From Kibdelosporangium sp. MJ126-NF4 (GTDB lineage Bacteria > Actinomycetota > Actinomycetes > Mycobacteriales > Pseudonocardiaceae): DNA of 64,000 nt. The notes under the pieces were generated by a model that was not told the DNA's origin, made no database searches, and saw only the letters and a list, made by a program, of their open reading frames with translations. The position numbers and the translations under genes were made by a program. Of this stretch, positions 52,450 to 61,259 are shown piece by piece. The number at the start of each line of letters is the position of its first letter. Position 1 is the first letter of the stretch. Where the stretch lies: NCBI RefSeq assembly GCF_000826545.1, contig NZ_CDME01000016.1:372001-436000 (forward strand). The letters run 5' to 3'.

Positions 52450-53907
52450 TCAGTCCTGAGCAGGCGGTGCCGCGCGGCGCGGCAGCAGCAGGCTGCCGAC
52501 GAAGGCGACCGCCAGCATTCCGATACCGAGCCAGAGTGTGGTGGCCAGCATGTCGCCGTAACCGGCGGCCTTCTCAGCCGGGCTGCCGCCCACTCCGGCG
52601 AGGCCGGAGAAGAACACGGTGCCGATCACCGCGACGCCCACCGATGCCGCGAGCTGGGTGACGGTGTTGTACAGCGCCGAGCCTGATCCTGCCGAAGTGA
52701 CGGGCACGTCGGCCAGGGTCAGCTGCATCAACGGCGCCACCAGCAGGCCCATCCCGACGCCGCCGACCAGCACGCCCCAGACCAGCTCGGCCCACCCGGT
52801 CGCCGGTGTGGCACTCGCACCGGCGAGAGCGATCAGCGCGAAACCGGCCGCGAGCACGATCAGGCCCAGTGGCACGACCAGTCTGCCGATCTTGGGCAGC
52901 AGCACAGCGGCCGACAAGGTCGCGAACACCGGGACCGCCACCGACCACGGCAGCATCATCAAGCCGGCGGCCATCGCACCCATGCCGAGCCCGACCTGCA
53001 GGAAAAGCATGTAGACCAGGAAGAAACCCATACACGGCACGAAGAACAGGAACTGCACGAGCAGGCCGCCCCGGACTGAGCGGTGCCGGAACAGCGACAG
53101 GTCCAGCAGCGGCGAGCCGCCCCTGGCCGCCACGCGACGCTCGTAGGCCACGAATCCGGCGAGCACCACTGCCCCGGCGACCATCGACACGTACGACCAC
53201 AGTGGCCACTGCCCGCCGTCCGCCGCGCTGATCAACGGGTACAGCACCAGCAGCAATCCCGCGGCCGAGATGGCCATACCGGCCGTGTCGACGCGTTCGG
53301 CCTCAGGAGTCCGGCTCTCCGGCAATAGCCGCACCGAAGCCACGACCACGCCGAGCGCCAGCGGCACGTTGATCCAGAACGCGAGACGCCAGCCCTGGTC
53401 TCCCAGGTTCCACTGCAGCAGCAGCGGACCGACGACCGGGCCCAGCGTGGCCGCGAGGCCGGACAGGGAGGCGTAGGCGGCCATCGGAGCGCCGCGTTCC
53501 GCCGGGGAGTACATCACCTGGATCTGGGACAGCACCTGCGGTACCACCGCGGCGGCGCACAAGCCTTGCAACACCCGTGCGACGACAAGGAAGTCCGGTC
53601 CGGACGCGAGACCGCACAGTGCGGAGGTCAGCGCGAAACCGAGCATTCCCACAACGAAGACCCGCTTGTGCCCCAGCAGGTCGCCCAGTCTCGCGCCGCT
53701 GACGATGCCCAGCGCCAGCGCCAGGGTGTACCCGGCCTGGATCCATTGCAGATGGGCCGGACTCGCGCCCAGATCAGTCCGGATGGACGGGATCACGACG
53801 TTGAGCACCGTGACCCCGATGAGGTCGATGAACATCGCCAGCAGGATGACGAACAGGGCCACCGCGCGGCCCTTGGCGGTCGCGGATACGCCAGGTGTGG
53901 ATGTCAA
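52450..53907 (-). CDS. DHA2-family (EmrB/QacA-like) MFS drug exporter
   Basis: 485 residues with about 14 transmembrane helices, the DHA2 layout. Motif A appears as GARLGDLLGHKRVF after TM2, and the first helix carries the DHA2-typical FIDLIGVTVLNVVIPSI. It exports hydrophobic drugs with protons. The start is a TTG at 53907 supported by GAGGAG six bases upstream. It is divergent from a MarR regulator, with a palindromic operator between them, so it is probably induced by a MarR ligand. Confidence 0.88.
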   Translation of the reverse strand: MTSTPGVSATAKGRAVALFVILLAMFIDLIGVTVLNVVIPSIRTDLGASPAHLQWIQAGYTLALALGIVSGARLGDLLGHKRVFVVGMLGFALTSALCGLASGPDFLVVARVLQGLCAAAVVPQVLSQIQVMYSPAERGAPMAAYASLSGLAATLGPVVGPLLLQWNLGDQGWRLAFWINVPLALGVVVASVRLLPESRTPEAERVDTAGMAISAAGLLLVLYPLISAADGGQWPLWSYVSMVAGAVVLAGFVAYERRVAARGGSPLLDLSLFRHRSVRGGLLVQFLFFVPCMGFFLVYMLFLQVGLGMGAMAAGLMMLPWSVAVPVFATLSAAVLLPKIGRLVVPLGLIVLAAGFALIALAGASATPATGWAELVWGVLVGGVGMGLLVAPLMQLTLADVPVTSAGSGSALYNTVTQLAASVGVAVIGTVFFSGLAGVGGSPAEKAAGYGDMLATTLWLGIGMLAVAFVGSLLLPRRAAPPAQD

Positions 53908-53952
53908 CGTTTGCTCCTCGACGGGAACGGTTCCGATTTACATGCGTCACGC

Positions 53953-53975
53953 AACCAGTGTGTCGCACACTAGTT
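53953..53975. promoter_or_regulatory. MarR operator palindrome
   Basis: AACCAGTGTG-TCG-CACACTAGTT: 10-nt arms with one mismatch, between the exporter and the MarR gene. A further CACACGTTAGT half-site follows at about 53985. MarR dimers bind palindromes of this size. Confidence 0.65.
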
Positions 53976-54009
53976 GCGCGGCGCACACGTTAGTGAGAAG
54001 ATCGGAGTC

Positions 54010-54483
54010 GTGTCAAACACGAGGCAGGATCTGATCACCGGGGTCGTCGGCGCGCTGCCGGACTGGATCACTCAGCTGATCAGGATCAACGGGTTGATCG
54101 CCGACCGGATGGGCGTGGTCCCCACCGACTTCCACTGCCTGCACGTCCTGCACCAGCGAGGACCGGCCACCGCGAGCGAGTTGGCGGTGGAGGTCGGGCT
54201 GACCCCCGGCTCGGTGTCCCGCATGATCGACCGGCTGGTGGACGCCGACTGCGTGACGAGGGTCCCCGATCCCCAGGACCGCAGGCGGACCCTGATCGAA
54301 CCCACCGCGACCGGCCTCGACCGCATCGCCGTGTACTACGCCGGGCTCACCGCACGGACCACCGAGGACCTCGCCGAATTCGACACGGACCAACTCCACA
54401 CCCTGCTGCGGTTCATCAGCATGGCCAGCGCCAGCGCGACAGCGGAGATCGACAGGCTCCGCACGGATCACGCCGTGCGGTAG
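54010..54483 (+). CDS. MarR-family repressor
   Basis: 157 residues, usual length. Dimerisation helices flank a winged helix-turn-helix (about 45-110) with ATASELAVEVGLTPGSVSRMIDRLVDADCV and the wing RVPDPQDRRRT. GTG 54010 has GGAG only two bases upstream, so the exact start is uncertain. A TTG at 53974 lies in the operator and is unlikely. It presumably represses itself and the divergent exporter. The last 16 bp overlap the convergent MFS gene. Confidence 0.85.
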   Translation: MSNTRQDLITGVVGALPDWITQLIRINGLIADRMGVVPTDFHCLHVLHQRGPATASELAVEVGLTPGSVSRMIDRLVDADCVTRVPDPQDRRRTLIEPTATGLDRIAVYYAGLTARTTEDLAEFDTDQLHTLLRFISMASASATAEIDRLRTDHAVR

Positions 54484-55604
54484 TGGAACGCGGTGACGAG
54501 CGCGCCGGTCGCCAGCAGCGCGGCGGCCGCGAGCCACGCCATCGGGTAGCCGCTGCTGGTGATCAACGCGCCGGTGGCCAGGCCGCCGACGGCGATGCCG
54601 ATGTCCCAGAACGAGGAGCTGACCGCGACTGACGCGCCCGGACCGGCGGTCGCGGCGTCCCCTCGGGCCAGGGACCACGCGACGGTGGCGGGGAACATCA
54701 GGCTGATCCCCGCGCCGGTCAGGGCTGCCCCGGCCAGTCCACCGGCCAGGTTCGCCGTCGTCACCAGCAATGTGGCGCCGCCGGTGGCGACGAGCAGGCT
54801 GCCGAACGCGACGACCGGGCCGCCGTGGCGGTCGACGTAGTGGCTGCCGAACGCCCGGACGCCCAGGAAGGCCACGGCGAAGACCGACAGTCCCCACGCC
54901 GTCCCGTGCGTACTGATGCTCGCGAGGAACAGCATCAGGGCCGCGGAGACGGCGCCATAGCCGTAGCCCGCGAGGCCGAACACCACTCCCGGCAGGACGG
55001 CGGTCGGCGGCACCAAACGCTGCCACCGCACCGAATGGCCGTTCATGGCGGGCTGCGCCGAACGCCAGGTGGCCGCCGCACAGGCAGCGGAGACGATGCC
55101 GAAGGCGACCACCGCCGTCCACACCGCGACCTCGCCGAAGCGGTCACGGACCGCGGACGCGACCAGCGGCCCGACCGCGAGACCGCCCCACATGGACAGG
55201 CCGAACCACCCGGAGATCCGGCCGCGGTCGGCCTTCCGAGTCGCGGACAGCACCCACGCCAGCGCGGCACCGAACAGGAACGCCTCTCCCGCACCCATCA
55301 CGACACGGCCGGTGAACAGCAGCGGCAACGTCGGCGCGACCGCGGACAGCACGGCTCCCACCGCGACCAGCGCACCACCCGTCACCACGAACCGGCGTGG
55401 CCGTCCCACGTCGGCGGACGCACCGGCGGCGGGACGGGCAAGGGCCGTCGCGAAGAACGCGACTCCCACGGCCGCGCCCGCCGCAGCGGCTGAACCATGC
55501 AGCCGGGTGATCACCCATTCCGGTAACACCTGGAGCGTCGCGCCCAGGCCGAGGTAGCCACACAACACCGCCAACCAGAGCCGCTTCACCGGAGGTCGCA
55601 CCAT
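54468..55604 (-). CDS. MFS transporter (12-TM drug-exporter type)
   Basis: 378 residues, about 11-12 transmembrane helices. Motif A-like GASADVGRPRRF lies between TM2 and TM3, and GRVVMGAGEAFLFGAALAWV resembles the motif C region of exporters. The substrate is unknown. ATG 55604 is the natural start. It is divergent from a TetR regulator with a 20-bp palindrome in the 76-bp gap, so TetR control is likely. Confidence 0.82.
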   Translation of the reverse strand: MVRPPVKRLWLAVLCGYLGLGATLQVLPEWVITRLHGSAAAAGAAVGVAFFATALARPAAGASADVGRPRRFVVTGGALVAVGAVLSAVAPTLPLLFTGRVVMGAGEAFLFGAALAWVLSATRKADRGRISGWFGLSMWGGLAVGPLVASAVRDRFGEVAVWTAVVAFGIVSAACAAATWRSAQPAMNGHSVRWQRLVPPTAVLPGVVFGLAGYGYGAVSAALMLFLASISTHGTAWGLSVFAVAFLGVRAFGSHYVDRHGGPVVAFGSLLVATGGATLLVTTANLAGGLAGAALTGAGISLMFPATVAWSLARGDAATAGPGASVAVSSSFWDIGIAVGGLATGALITSSGYPMAWLAAAALLATGALVTAFHYRTA

Positions 55605-55612
55605 GATCGTAG

Positions 55613-55632
55613 ATGGTACCGATCGGAACCAT
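55613..55632. promoter_or_regulatory. TetR operator palindrome
   Basis: ATGGTACCGATCGGAACCAT, palindromic but for one position. A second half-site GGTACCAT lies about 20 bp further, next to the TetR start. It sits between the MFS and TetR genes. Confidence 0.6.
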
Positions 55633-55680
55633 CATGCGAAACCGCCCGGTACCATGTTGGTGAGGTGAGGAGGCGAGACC

Positions 55681-56274
55681 ATGCCGGTGGCACCCGGGCA
55701 GCCGCTGGATCCGGCCGCGACCCGCGCGCGGATCCTGCGGACCGCGGACGAGGCGTTCTACGCCCGCGGCGTGAACGCGGTCGGGATCGCCGACCTCGCC
55801 GCGGCCGCGAACGCGTCGAAACTCAGCATCTACCGGCACTTCGGCTCCAAAACCGGCCTGGTGCAGGCGATCGCGGACGACCGGTCGCGCCGCACCCATG
55901 CCTGGCTGCGTGCCGGGATCGCGGGACACGAACCGGGACTGGCCCGCATCCGGGCGATGTTCGCCCTGCTCGGCGAGTGGTTCGCGGATCCGGCCTTCGC
56001 CGGGTGCGGCGTCGTCAACGCCACTGTGGACACCCGCGACGAACCCGACGGCGTCCGGGAGGTGGCCCACCGGCACCTGGCGGGCTACCTGGACGTCCTG
56101 CGCGAGAACCTCGAACGGGAAGTGCCCGCCGACCGCGTGGACACGCTCGCCGGGCAGATCCTCCTGCTCATCGAGGGCGCCATCCTGACAGCCGCGCTGA
56201 CCGGCGATCCACGCCAGGCCACGCTCGCCAGTGACGCGGCCACCACGCTTGTCCAGGCATCAGCTACGGCGTGA
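55681..56274 (+). CDS. TetR-family regulator of the divergent MFS gene
   Basis: 197 residues. N-terminal helix-turn-helix (about 15-62, ARILRTADEAFYARG then IADLAAAANASKLSIYRHFGSK) and a C-terminal ligand domain. ATG 55681 has GAGGAGG seven bases upstream. The palindrome in the shared promoter region is its probable operator. It overlaps the convergent TetR gene by 11 bp. Confidence 0.87.
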   Translation: MPVAPGQPLDPAATRARILRTADEAFYARGVNAVGIADLAAAANASKLSIYRHFGSKTGLVQAIADDRSRRTHAWLRAGIAGHEPGLARIRAMFALLGEWFADPAFAGCGVVNATVDTRDEPDGVREVAHRHLAGYLDVLRENLEREVPADRVDTLAGQILLLIEGAILTAALTGDPRQATLASDAATTLVQASATA

Positions 56275-56824
56275 GCAGACGGTCCACCAACTGATCGGCG
56301 AACTCCTCGGTGAGCGGCCCCATACCGAACAGCGAGCGCACATACACCGGCGCCAATACCTGGTCAAGCACGTCCAGCGCCTCGGGCGCTGTCTCGCCGC
56401 GCGCACGCGCGCGGTCCAGCATCGTCCGCAGCTGACGGCTCCGCTCGGCCAGGAACTTCTCACGCGCCCGTGCGCCCGCCGCACCAGCCGCCGACAGCGC
56501 GGTGACCAGGCGCAACACAGCCGGGCCTTCAGGTCCGTTGGCCTCACGCACGACGTTCGCGACGTACGTGCGCAGGTCGCCATCGAGCGTTCCCGTGTCG
56601 GGCACGGGTGAGTTCGCGGTCAGCCAGGTGATCACGACGTCCGCCGTCAGCTCCTCCAGGTTGCCCCAGCGGCGGTAGATGCTGGTGTCCGCGACCCCGG
56701 CGCGCGCGGCCACGTCCGCGACGGTGAACGCGCCGTAGCCGCGTTCCGCCACCAGGCCGGTGACCGCCTGGTGCACCGACAAGCGGACGCGGGCGCTGCG
56801 CCCGCCGGGCCGCTGTAACGCCAT
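56264..56824 (-). CDS. TetR-family regulator downstream of an acyl-CoA synthetase gene
   Basis: 186 residues from ATG 56824, which follows the synthetase stop by one base. ATG 56833 would overlap it and add three residues. N-terminal helix-turn-helix (about 13-58, TVADVAARAGVADTSIYRRWGN) with a C-terminal TetR_C-type domain. Tight linkage suggests that it senses the acyl-CoA or acid handled by the upstream enzyme and controls the pair. Confidence 0.85.
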   Translation of the reverse strand: MALQRPGGRSARVRLSVHQAVTGLVAERGYGAFTVADVAARAGVADTSIYRRWGNLEELTADVVITWLTANSPVPDTGTLDGDLRTYVANVVREANGPEGPAVLRLVTALSAAGAAGARAREKFLAERSRQLRTMLDRARARGETAPEALDVLDQVLAPVYVRSLFGMGPLTEEFADQLVDRLLTP

Positions 56825-56825
56825 G

Positions 56826-58370
56826 TCAGGCATGTCCCGTCTGTCCAGGTTGGACAAGTCGGCGGCGCATCTTGCCGCTCTCGGTCCTCGGCAGTTCGGC
56901 GACCACCTCGATCCGCCTCGGCACCTTGAACCGCGCCAGTCCCGCACGGCAGAACGCGACCAACCGGTCCGGCAACGTGTCGTCGGCGGGCTCGACCGGC
57001 TGGACCGGCTGGACGTAGGCCACAACGCGCTGGCCCCACTCCTCGTCCGGTTCGCCGACCACAGCGGCGTCGGCGACCCGCGGGTGCGCCAGCAGCCGTG
57101 CCTCCACTTCGGCCGGGTAGATGTTCACACCACCGGAGATGATCAGGTCGGTGCGCCGGTCACGCAGGAACAGCCGCCCGGTCTCGTCGAGACAGCCCAG
57201 GTCGCCGACGGTGACGAACCCGTCGGCCCGCGCGGCGTTCGTCTTCTCCTTGTCCCCCAAGTACTCGAAGTCCGGGACGGCCAGGCTGTGGTAGACGGTG
57301 CCGACCTCACCGGTGGGCACGTCGTTGTGGTCGTCGTCGAGGATCCGCAGACGGACACCGGGCATGGCCGTGCCGACCGTGCCGGGCGCGGCGAGCCACT
57401 CCGCCGAGGAGGTGCCGGTGGCCAGCCCGCCTTCGGTGGAGCCGTAGTACTCGTACAGCACGGGGCCAAGCCAGTCGATCATGTCCTGCTTGACGTGCGG
57501 CGGGCACGGCGCGGCACCGTGCACCACGCTGGTGAGGCTGGACAGGTCGTAGCGGAGGCGAACCTCGGGCGGGAGCCGCAGCATCCGGTGAAACATCGTC
57601 GGGACCAGGTGGGTGGTGGTCACCCGGTGGCGCTCGACGAGGCGGAGCGCCTCCTCGGCGTCGAAGTGGTCCATCAGCAGCACGGTCTGCCCGAGGTTGA
57701 GGCTGCGCAGGGCGAACCCGCCTGGTCCCGCGTGGTACAGCGGGCAGGCGACCAGGTGCACGCCCGGTCCGGGCAGGTAGCCCAGGCGCGCCGACGTCGC
57801 GGCCGCGGTCGCGTCCAGCGGCTGGGGTGGCACCTGTGGCAGCTCGCGGCGGACGGCTTTCGGCCGTCCGCTCGTGCCGGACGTGTAGATCATCAGTCCG
57901 CCCGCCGACCGGTCGGCCAGGTCGTCGTCGGCGAGGCCCGCGCCGAGTTCCCGGTAGTCACGCCAGCCGTCGACCTGGCCGAACACGAACCGCCGCCGCG
58001 CGGGAATGCCCAGTTCGTCGAGCATGCCGGTGGTCTCGGCGGCGATGTCGGCCTCGGCGATCACCACGTCCGCGCGGCTGTCGGTGGCGAAGTGGCGGAA
58101 CTCCTCGGCGGACGAGCGCCGGTTGACCGGCACGAAGTACCGGCCGGACTGCAGGGCCGCCAGCGCGAGCTCCAGAAAGGCGGGCCGGTTGCCCACCAGC
58201 GTCAGCACACGGGCGCCCCGGTCCGCGCCGAGTTCGGTCAGCGCCCGGCTGATCTGGTTCGCGCGGCGGGTCAGCTCGGCGTAGGTCGTCTCGTTCCCTG
58301 CGGCGTCGATGACAGCCGGCCGGTCGGGATGGTGGCTCGCCTGGTCGTAGACCGAGAGTGGCGCCGACAC
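56826..58370 (-). CDS. acyl-CoA synthetase / AMP-dependent ligase (FadD-like)
   Basis: 514-residue ANL-superfamily enzyme activating a carboxylic acid via acyl-AMP to acyl-CoA. The P-loop-like YTSGTSGRPKA (about 181-191), YEYYGSTEG (A5 motif), VTVGDLGCLDETGRLFL (A7), RRTDLIISGGVNIYPAEVE (A8 hinge) and PRTESGKMRRR (A10 lysine) are all intact. GTG 58370 has AGGGGG four bases upstream. The substrate is not predictable. Confidence 0.9.
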   Translation of the reverse strand: MSAPLSVYDQASHHPDRPAVIDAAGNETTYAELTRRANQISRALTELGADRGARVLTLVGNRPAFLELALAALQSGRYFVPVNRRSSAEEFRHFATDSRADVVIAEADIAAETTGMLDELGIPARRRFVFGQVDGWRDYRELGAGLADDDLADRSAGGLMIYTSGTSGRPKAVRRELPQVPPQPLDATAAATSARLGYLPGPGVHLVACPLYHAGPGGFALRSLNLGQTVLLMDHFDAEEALRLVERHRVTTTHLVPTMFHRMLRLPPEVRLRYDLSSLTSVVHGAAPCPPHVKQDMIDWLGPVLYEYYGSTEGGLATGTSSAEWLAAPGTVGTAMPGVRLRILDDDHNDVPTGEVGTVYHSLAVPDFEYLGDKEKTNAARADGFVTVGDLGCLDETGRLFLRDRRTDLIISGGVNIYPAEVEARLLAHPRVADAAVVGEPDEEWGQRVVAYVQPVQPVEPADDTLPDRLVAFCRAGLARFKVPRRIEVVAELPRTESGKMRRRLVQPGQTGHA

Positions 58371-58596
58371 GTGACCCCCTTAAAGCAGCCCAGCACTGCG
58401 TTAAGACGACCATACGACCGGGATCGCCCCAGCCGCAAGGAGCTACGTTGTTTGCGTCGGCTGGCCGAGGCGCGGCACCGATCGGCACAGTGAACAGGTC
58501 ACTCCGTGACGGGGACAGCCCTCCTGCGACACGATCGCCGCGTGCGTGTCGCGACAGCTCGCGAAGGTCGTGAACGCTGTCGCCAGGAGGAAACCC

Positions 58597-58794
58597 ATGT
58601 GGTCACCGCTCCCCGACCCGGATGGCACACGGGAAAGAACCGCTTCATGGTGGAAGGGGCTACGTGCCGTGCTCAGCGTGCTGTGCGCGGTCGCGCAGAC
58701 CAGCAGAAACCACGAGGCCCTCGCCATGGCGGCGAGGGCTCTGATCGCGGTTGGTGACTCGATCGTCAACGCTGGCAGGCACAAGCGATCGTGA
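58597..58794 (+). CDS. small 65-residue protein with a strong SD
   Basis: ATG 58597 follows AGGAGG by six bases, close to an ideal SD, and the gene ends in a strong terminator hairpin, so it is very likely real despite its size. The product has Trp-rich MWSPLPDPDG and ASWWKGL near the start, then a helical Ala/Val segment (about 22-58) that could be amphipathic. No family is recognised. The 226 bp upstream hold no other gene. Confidence 0.65.
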   Translation: MWSPLPDPDGTRERTASWWKGLRAVLSVLCAVAQTSRNHEALAMAARALIAVGDSIVNAGRHKRS

Positions 58795-58798
58795 CACC

Positions 58799-58833
58799 CG
58801 GCCCGGCTGCCGTGTCGAACGGCGGTCGGGCCG
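58799..58833 (+). terminator. terminator hairpin after the small gene
   Basis: 15-bp stem (58799-58813 with 58819-58833) including two G-U pairs, 5-nt loop, starting 4 bp after the stop. Confidence 0.75.
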
Positions 58834-58904
58834 CACTGCTCCAGCAAACAACGCGACACACCCGCCTGCCAAACCACGCTCACCGACCCGCTTCGAAACA
58901 CCGG

Positions 58905-58924
58905 GCACGAAACACGTTTCGTGC
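58905..58924. promoter_or_regulatory. palindrome upstream of the hybrid two-component gene
   Basis: GCACGAAAC-AC-GTTTCGTGC, perfect 9-bp arms, 33 bp before ATG 58957 and just ahead of a possible -10 TACCCT (58928-58933). CGAAACAC also occurs at 58893. It may be an autoregulatory operator. Confidence 0.5.
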
Positions 58925-58956
58925 GCATACCCTGACCTGAGGGGAGGTGCCCGCCG

Positions 58957-60642
58957 ATGGAGGACACGGCCGTGAACTCGTGCCCGGAATGCGGCACGCC
59001 TTTACCCGCGCCACCGGCGGCGGGCCGCCCCCGGCAGTTCTGTTCCAGTACCTGCAGGTCGGCCGCGCGCCGAACCCGCGTCCGCGCCATGCTGGCCGAC
59101 AAGGTTGCACAGTCGCGCCGCTGTTCGGCTTCCTTCGCCGGGCGTCAGTGCCAACGGGATGCCGTCGTGACGATCCGGTTGTCCGGCAACGAAAGCCGCG
59201 TCTGCGGCCCGTGCCGTGATGTCACCGTGGCGTTCCTGGTCCAGCAGGGCGTCCCGGCCGAGTCGCTTGAGGTCTCCGGCGGCCAGGAGCACACCACGCC
59301 CGCGACGGCGCCGGTCACCGCGCGCACGAAACCCACCCGAGTGGTCCTGATCGAGGACGACGACCGGGTCGGTACCGCGGTCTGCAACGCGCTGACCAAA
59401 CGCGGCTACCACGTCAAATGGGAGCGGACCGGCCACGGCGGCATGTCCGCGGCCTACCTGGCGAAGCCGGACGTGATCCTGCTCGACCTGGGCCTGCCGG
59501 ACATCGACGGTATCGAACTGCTGCGGCAGTTGCGGCTGGTCAGCGACGTCCCGGTGATCGTGGCGTCGGCGCGCGGCGAGATCGACGACCGCATCCTCGG
59601 CCTGACCGCAGGCGCGGACGACTATCTCGTCAAGCCCTTCAGCGTGGACGAACTGTGCGCCAGGATCGGTCGCACGCAACACAACCGCGGTCCGGGTACC
59701 TGGGCTCCCGAGATCTACGACGACGGTCTGCTCCGGTTGGACTCCGCCCGGCTGGAAGCCCGCGTCGCCGACGTCCCGCTTGACCTGACGCCGTTGGAGT
59801 TCCGGCTGCTGGAGACATTGGCCCGGCAGGCGGGGAAAGTGCAGCCGATGGCCACGCTGCTGGTCAAGGCCTGGCACGACACGAGCGGAAAAGGCGACGA
59901 CCGCGTGAAGTTCGCGGTGTCCCGGCTGCGCGGGAAACTCGGGTCGACCGCGTTGGGCAGCGAGTCGATCGTGTCGGTGCGTAGCGTCGGATACCTCTAC
60001 CAGGGGCCGCATTCCCCCGTGCAGACCGAGGATCGCGCATCGGTCCTGGAGGACCGGGACCGGATCGCCCGAGACCTGCACGACCTCGTGATCCAGCGGC
60101 TGTTCGCGATCGGACTCGGCCTGCAGGCACTGGCGCCCAAGGCATCGGCCGTCACCGACCACCTGCTGCGGTACGTCGACGACCTCGACACCGCCATTCA
60201 GGACATCAGGGAAACCGTGTACCACTTGCAGGACCGCCCGATCGGAGCCCCGAACCTGCGGGGAAAAGTGCTGCGGCACGCGGGCAGGGCCGAGAGCGCG
60301 CTCGGATTCGCACCACGAGTCGTGCTGGAGTGTCCGGTCGACACCACCATCGCCGACGACATCGAGCACGACCTGTTCGCCGCGTTGGGCGAAGGACTGT
60401 CCAACGTGGCCAGGCACGCGCGGGCCACGGCCGTCGACGTGATCCTCCGAGCCGACCGACGAGGTCGGCACATCACCCTGTACGTCATCGACAACGGAGT
60501 GGGCATGCCCGAGAACGTCGTCCGCCGCAGCGGCCTCGGCAACCTCGAGACACGAGCACGCCGGTGGGGCGGCCAGTTCATCGTGGCGGACTCCCCCGGC
60601 GGCGGGACAGCGTTGACGTGGACCGCGTCGTTGCCCGCCTGA
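58957..60642 (+). CDS. zinc-finger / OmpR-type response regulator / histidine kinase fusion
   Basis: 561-residue soluble one-protein two-component system with an unusual domain order. Two cysteine clusters (C9, C12, C29, C33 and C56, C65, C83, C86) form probable zinc sites. A receiver domain (about 127-240) has acidic D134/D135, phospho-acceptor D177 and K226. An OmpR-type winged helix follows (about 265-350), then a DevS-like kinase: H-box ARDLHD with His 375 (HisKA_3) and a HATPase with DNGVGMP and the late GLGNLETRA. No transmembrane sensor is present. The cysteine-rich N-terminus may sense metal or redox state. GGGGAGG precedes ATG 58957. Confidence 0.85.
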   Translation: MEDTAVNSCPECGTPLPAPPAAGRPRQFCSSTCRSAARRTRVRAMLADKVAQSRRCSASFAGRQCQRDAVVTIRLSGNESRVCGPCRDVTVAFLVQQGVPAESLEVSGGQEHTTPATAPVTARTKPTRVVLIEDDDRVGTAVCNALTKRGYHVKWERTGHGGMSAAYLAKPDVILLDLGLPDIDGIELLRQLRLVSDVPVIVASARGEIDDRILGLTAGADDYLVKPFSVDELCARIGRTQHNRGPGTWAPEIYDDGLLRLDSARLEARVADVPLDLTPLEFRLLETLARQAGKVQPMATLLVKAWHDTSGKGDDRVKFAVSRLRGKLGSTALGSESIVSVRSVGYLYQGPHSPVQTEDRASVLEDRDRIARDLHDLVIQRLFAIGLGLQALAPKASAVTDHLLRYVDDLDTAIQDIRETVYHLQDRPIGAPNLRGKVLRHAGRAESALGFAPRVVLECPVDTTIADDIEHDLFAALGEGLSNVARHARATAVDVILRADRRGRHITLYVIDNGVGMPENVVRRSGLGNLETRARRWGGQFIVADSPGGGTALTWTASLPA

Positions 60643-60716
60643 CCTGCACGATGTCACGAAACCAAGGTCACCCAGCACTATCTGGTGTCAGCAGCACTCG
60701 TCCGAGGGGAGCCTCC

Positions 60717-61259
60717 GTGGCCGGTGAACATCTAGCCACTCCGCAGCGGAGATATCTCCTCGTGCGCACGGGACGGGACGCCTTCACCGAGTTCTACTGT
60801 GCCGAGGTGAAACCACTGGTCCGCTTCGTGATGAAGATCGGAGCGACCGAACACGAGGCCGCCGACGCGGCGCAGGCCGCGCTCATCCAGGCATGGACCG
60901 ACTGGGATTCGATCCACACGACCCCACGAGCCTGGGCCCGGACCGTCGCCACCCGCGAGTTCCACCGGCTCAGAGCCGGTCCCGAGACACCACACGAGGC
61001 GATACCCGACCGGCCCGAACTGCTGTCACCGGAATCCGTCGTGATCATCAGCGAACGCACACGAGCGGCGCTGGACATGCTGAACACGCTGCCACCCGTC
61101 CAACGCGAAGTCCTGGCATGGAAGGCCGACGGGTTCACCATCGCCGAGATCGCACAGGGAACCGCGTGCCGCACGGAGGCCGCTGTACGCAAGAACCTCC
61201 AGCGTGCGCGCGCGAGTCTGCGAGCACTTCTCGCCGAAGGGGAGGGACAGAACTCATGA
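60717..61259 (+). CDS. ECF-type RNA polymerase sigma factor
   Basis: 180 residues. Region 2 (about 22-85, FTEFYCAEVKPLVRFV with AADAAQAALIQAW) and region 4 (about 115-175, LPPVQREVLAWKADGFTIAEIA) are present, without regions 1 or 3. GTG 60717 has GGGGAG six bases upstream. A longer frame into the kinase gene is not supported. The gene overlaps the next by ATGA. It lies 74 bp after the hybrid two-component gene, so they may be coregulated. Confidence 0.87.
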   Translation: MAGEHLATPQRRYLLVRTGRDAFTEFYCAEVKPLVRFVMKIGATEHEAADAAQAALIQAWTDWDSIHTTPRAWARTVATREFHRLRAGPETPHEAIPDRPELLSPESVVIISERTRAALDMLNTLPPVQREVLAWKADGFTIAEIAQGTACRTEAAVRKNLQRARASLRALLAEGEGQNS

